Positions 61,119 to 64,000 of a DNA stretch of 64,000 nucleotides are shown one piece after another. Origin of the DNA: a bacterium. GTDB lineage: Bacteria > Acidobacteriota > Thermoanaerobaculia > Multivoradales > JAHEKO01. The position numbers and the translations under genes were made by a program. Below the pieces are notes generated by a model. It saw only the letters and a list, made by a program, of their open reading frames with translations, was not told the origin of the DNA and searched no databases. The stretch covers positions 1-64,000 of the forward strand of contig JAAENP010000154.1 of the NCBI GenBank assembly GCA_024224155.1, read 5' to 3'. Position 1 is the first letter of the stretch. Each line of letters starts with the position of its first letter.

Positions 61119-63490
61119 GCTGGCCGTGATTCTATCCCCCGGCTTCGCCGTCGAACCAGTTCCGCTCCAAGCACGGCCAGCGCCGTGAGCAAGCTCAACG
61201 CCAGGCCCAGGCGAAGATAGGGAGTTCGGAATCTGAGGGCCAGCACGTGCTGCCCGGGCGGTAGCTCCAGTCCGATCTGGCCCAGAACGGTTCGATGTAC
61301 AGGGATCGTCTGCCCGTCCAGTTGCGCTTGCCAGCCCCTGTCGAAGGTTGTGTTGACGACCGCCAGCAGAACCGACGACGAGGTGTACTCGAGCACGGTC
61401 GATGAGCTCTTGGCCGCCAGGCGCTGAATGCTCTCGGGAGCGCCGCCCGTCGAGGCGCCCAACTGGGGAGAGCCCACCCAATGGGCGGTGCGAAACCTGG
61501 CCGCGGCGGCCTGCGTTTCCGCCTCTTGCGCGGAGTCATGCCATTGAACACTGCGCTCCCAGCTGAGTATGGGGTTTCGCCATGGCAGCGTTTCCACTTC
61601 GACGGCGGGTAGACCCTCGCCCGCCAGCCGAGCCTGAGTCAGTTGGCTCACCGATCGATTGCGGAGCACGTAGCCGATACCCCATGCGGCCAGGATGCGG
61701 CGCGTGGCCTCTGCGTCGGACCAGTGTTTGTTTACCAAAGCCAGCGCACGATTGGCGGGTTCGGTGAGCATTCGGTCGAAATCGAGGTGCAGTGCATACG
61801 AATAGCCCCAGAGATTCCCCAGGTAGGGTTCAGCGCGGTCGACTTTGGACCACAGGGCGTCGGGCCCGGGTCGGGTCGAGCGCGGCTGGAAGCCGTCCCG
61901 GCCGACGAAGGGCTCGTCGGTGAAAACCCGTCCGCCTGCGGGGTCGACCCCGGATAGATGGCCGGGAGGCAACGTCAGCTCGGAATAGTCGATCGCGGGA
62001 GTCAGGCCGCCGTTGTAGTACGCGAGGTCCGCACCGAGCGTGACCAGGGTGAGCGGCACGAGCAGTGCCGCGGGAGTTCGCCTGAGCCGGTGGAGAAGAA
62101 GGACTCCGAGCGAGGCGAAACAGGCCAGCAAGCCCACCCAGGTCTGCCCTTTGAGAAACTCGACCGCGGTATCGAGCCGATCACCGACAGGTGGATGAAT
62201 CGTGTTTTCTCGAACGAACCAGGCTCCGACTTCGGGTTTGAAGCTCAGGGTCAAGCAGAAGACCAGGACCACCAAGGTGACCACGGACGCCAGCGCGATC
62301 GCGAAGTCTTCGCGAGCAGGTTCGTCGTCTTCGCGCCGATCGAGCAGGTGCTGCCAGCCCAGTCCCGCTCCGAAGGCCAGTGCTGTGGTGGTCAGGAGCA
62401 TGAACTTCTCTGGATACCGGATCAGGTTGATCAACGGTAGTGAAGGAGCCAGCTGCGCATAGAGCGGGTTGTGGCGACCGAAGGCGAGCGCCAGCCCCAC
62501 GAGCGCCAGTGTTACCCAAAACATTCGACCGGCAATCGGCCAGCGCACGAACGCCGCTAGCGCCAGGATCAGGGTCAGCTGACCGGCGTAGATGGAGATG
62601 AGATACGGGAAGTCCTGGTCATGGAGCTTCCAGCCGAAGTACAGGTCTTCGTCGAGGCCCATCGGGTCGCCGTAGAGGCGGGGAAGGGCAAACTCGAGCA
62701 GGCGCAACGGCGGCGTCGACCACACGGCCGACTCGGCTTCAGATGGGCCGCTACGACTCGAGCTCTGAACATGAGCCAGGGTCGGCACCAGTTGGACCGC
62801 CGAGAGCAGCACGGCGAAGACCGCTACGAGAGTGAGGGAGCGGACGCGCCGCAGGGGATTGCCCTTGGACGTGAGGGCCATGCAGGCGACTGCGATGCTC
62901 GATACGAGCGCGATGGCGGGCTCTCCGGCGAGCACCTGTATCGCCAGGCCGAAGCCGGGGAGCGCGCTCCTCAAGCTGATAGCGGGTCGATCCGGCGCCT
63001 CAAAGTAGCGGCGAGCCCAGAAGAGAGTCCAGGGCAGCCAGCTGGCGGAACAGTAGGTAGTTACGCCATTGACCGCCGAGAGCATCCCGCCGCCGGCGAA
63101 GAACGCGACCGCGGTCAAGGTCGCCGCGGCTCGCCCGCAGCCAAAGCTGCGTGCCGCGATCCAGGCTCCGGCGAAGGCGAACATTCCGTGCAGGACCAGG
63201 ATCCAGGAGACGGCAGTGTGGGCGGGCAAGACTAGGGCGAGCCAGGTGGGCGGATAGAAAGCCGCATAGTTCGGATTCGAGAGAACCGGCTGGCCGGCGT
63301 GGATAGTCGGGTTCCAGACCGGGAGTCCGTCCGTCACCAGGCTTGCAAAGGCCGCACGCAGCGGCACGTGGAAAATGGGTACGTCGCGAACGACCAGGAT
63401 TGCGCCACTCGCCAGGAGGTGGCCCAGGAAGACCGCGACGACGAGGATGCCGATGATCGCTACGCCGCCGCGGCTTACGAGTCGGTGCAC
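61100..63490 (-). CDS. YfhO-like large membrane protein
   Basis: This 796-residue protein has about 12 membrane helices. The first loop (VWNPTIHAGQPVLSNPNYAA) and a LIRYPEKFMLL segment are typical of YfhO-family GT-C-like proteins, known in some bacteria for lipoteichoic acid glycosylation. The C-terminal extracytoplasmic domain (TTFDRGWQAQLDGQTIPVHR, then GLELPPGQHVLALRF) is also shared. The substrate is unknown. It overlaps genes on both sides. Confidence 0.85.
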   Translation of the reverse strand: MHRLVSRGGVAIIGILVVAVFLGHLLASGAILVVRDVPIFHVPLRAAFASLVTDGLPVWNPTIHAGQPVLSNPNYAAFYPPTWLALVLPAHTAVSWILVLHGMFAFAGAWIAARSFGCGRAAATLTAVAFFAGGGMLSAVNGVTTYCSASWLPWTLFWARRYFEAPDRPAISLRSALPGFGLAIQVLAGEPAIALVSSIAVACMALTSKGNPLRRVRSLTLVAVFAVLLSAVQLVPTLAHVQSSSRSGPSEAESAVWSTPPLRLLEFALPRLYGDPMGLDEDLYFGWKLHDQDFPYLISIYAGQLTLILALAAFVRWPIAGRMFWVTLALVGLALAFGRHNPLYAQLAPSLPLINLIRYPEKFMLLTTTALAFGAGLGWQHLLDRREDDEPAREDFAIALASVVTLVVLVFCLTLSFKPEVGAWFVRENTIHPPVGDRLDTAVEFLKGQTWVGLLACFASLGVLLLHRLRRTPAALLVPLTLVTLGADLAYYNGGLTPAIDYSELTLPPGHLSGVDPAGGRVFTDEPFVGRDGFQPRSTRPGPDALWSKVDRAEPYLGNLWGYSYALHLDFDRMLTEPANRALALVNKHWSDAEATRRILAAWGIGYVLRNRSVSQLTQARLAGEGLPAVEVETLPWRNPILSWERSVQWHDSAQEAETQAAAARFRTAHWVGSPQLGASTGGAPESIQRLAAKSSSTVLEYTSSSVLLAVVNTTFDRGWQAQLDGQTIPVHRTVLGQIGLELPPGQHVLALRFRTPYLRLGLALSLLTALAVLGAELVRRRSRGIESRPAWQPRS

Positions 63491-64000
63491 GCCGTGACCA
63501 CGTCTGAGTAGACCGCGAGGCCTTTGAGAAAGGCCCCGCGCGTGATGCGCTCGTCAACCGAGTGGATGCCGCCGGTTTCTTCGGCCGCCAGGGCAAAGGG
63601 TGAAAAGCCGTATGCGGGGATCCCGCGCTCTCTGAAGTATCGAGCATCGGTCACGCCGGGGATGAAAGCCGGTACCACCGGCGCGCTCTGGCCCAGGAGA
63701 AGCTCGAGACAGCGGTAGATCTCGTTGTCGAGTGGCGAGGCTTCCGCTCTGGAGGAGCTCAGAAGTACTTCGACTTCCACATAGTCGCCGAGCAGCTCGC
63801 GAATCTCTTCCAGCATCGCCTTCTCGTCGGCATCGGGAAGCAGGCGGATGTCTATCCTCGCCTCGGCCTTCTTCGGGACGACGTTGATCCGCTCCCCGGT
63901 TTCGATCACGTTGACTTGAATCGTATCCAGAAGGTAGTTGGCGACGCCTGGGAACAGCCGTTCGTTGGGCTTTTCGTCCTTGACGATATCGTCGAGCTCG
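63475..64000 (-). CDS. M20-family metallopeptidase, C-terminal part
   Basis: Only the C-terminal 174 residues lie here; the gene continues past the window. It has the M20 dimerisation domain (VNVIETGERINVVPKKAEARID) and the end of the catalytic domain. The VPAFIPGVTDARYF and IHSVDERI motifs carry ligand residues. Such zinc peptidases include aminoacylases and carboxypeptidases. The stop overlaps the YfhO-like ATG by 16 bp. Confidence 0.88.
   Translation of the reverse strand, partial: ELDDIVKDEKPNERLFPGVANYLLDTIQVNVIETGERINVVPKKAEARIDIRLLPDADEKAMLEEIRELLGDYVEVEVLLSSSRAEASPLDNEIYRCLELLLGQSAPVVPAFIPGVTDARYFRERGIPAYGFSPFALAAEETGGIHSVDERITRGAFLKGLAVYSDVVTACTDS

Overview
The window comes from a GC-rich, Gram-negative-type bacterium. 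Outer-membrane and envelope functions are clear (a BamD-like lipoprotein, TonB/ExbBD, RseP, TldD/PmbA, lipoproteins). Menaquinone made through futalosine (mqnE plus a UbiX-like protein), MglA/MglB polarity proteins, a large Ser/Thr kinase and an MXAN_5187-like protein together suggest Acidobacteriota (for example Thermoanaerobaculia) or a myxobacterium-like lineage. This placement is inference from gene content; there is no rRNA or tRNA in the window. Genes are densely packed, many with ATGA/GTGA/TGATG overlaps, and no stretch above 300 bases lacks a gene. I see no CRISPR array, prophage or insertion sequence.

Layout. 0.15-2.65 kb (minus): UbiX-like prenyltransferase, mqnE and a deoxynucleoside kinase. 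2.7-6.5 kb: tyrA, a NYN-LOTUS protein and convergent glpD. 6.6-14.7 kb (plus): mglB, mglA, an HTH/TPR protein, yvcK, glmU, glmS and pcrA/uvrD, placing a polarity switch beside UDP-GlcNAc synthesis. 14.9-18.4 kb: a GNAT, a processive GT2 and a divergent GT-C glycosyltransferase. 18.3-25.8 kb (plus): truA, uppS, cdsA, rseP, a cysteine-less redoxin, a PASTA protein, rpe and two envelope TPR lipoproteins. 25.8-31.6 kb: a decayed membrane gene, the nickel-pincer cofactor operon larC-larE-larB without larA, and divergently a toroid protein plus a Tat-exported DUF362 lipoprotein. 31.6-38.2 kb: LysM protein, Fis-like regulator, lytic transglycosylase, tatA, an AmgK-like kinase, pgeF and ftsEX. 38.2-43.4 kb (minus): yebC, ruvC, then exbB-exbD-exbD-tonB-TPR with a clear promoter and terminator. 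43.5-48.6 kb (plus): a receiver-like/acidic-repeat/kinase protein, accD and folC. 48.6-52 kb (minus): glyA, a histone H1-like protein and an acyl-CoA carboxylase beta subunit. 52-58.6 kb: tldD-pmbA, a TPR and an MXAN_5187-like gene, selA and an NtrC-type regulator. 58.6-64 kb (minus): a partial M20 peptidase, a YfhO-like protein, a prepilin peptidase and a histidine kinase that probably partners the convergent NtrC.

Themes: much of the window is cell-envelope metabolism (UDP-GlcNAc, undecaprenyl phosphate, phospholipid, peptidoglycan turnover, FtsEX, TonB), with cofactor routes (menaquinone, NPN nickel cofactor, selenocysteine) and regulators between. The loci most worth follow-up are the lar/DUF362 divergon, the kinase with an acidic repeat linker, the cysteine-less redoxin, the CX5CX2C MqnE, and the mglBA-HTH/TPR-yvcK-glmUS cluster.
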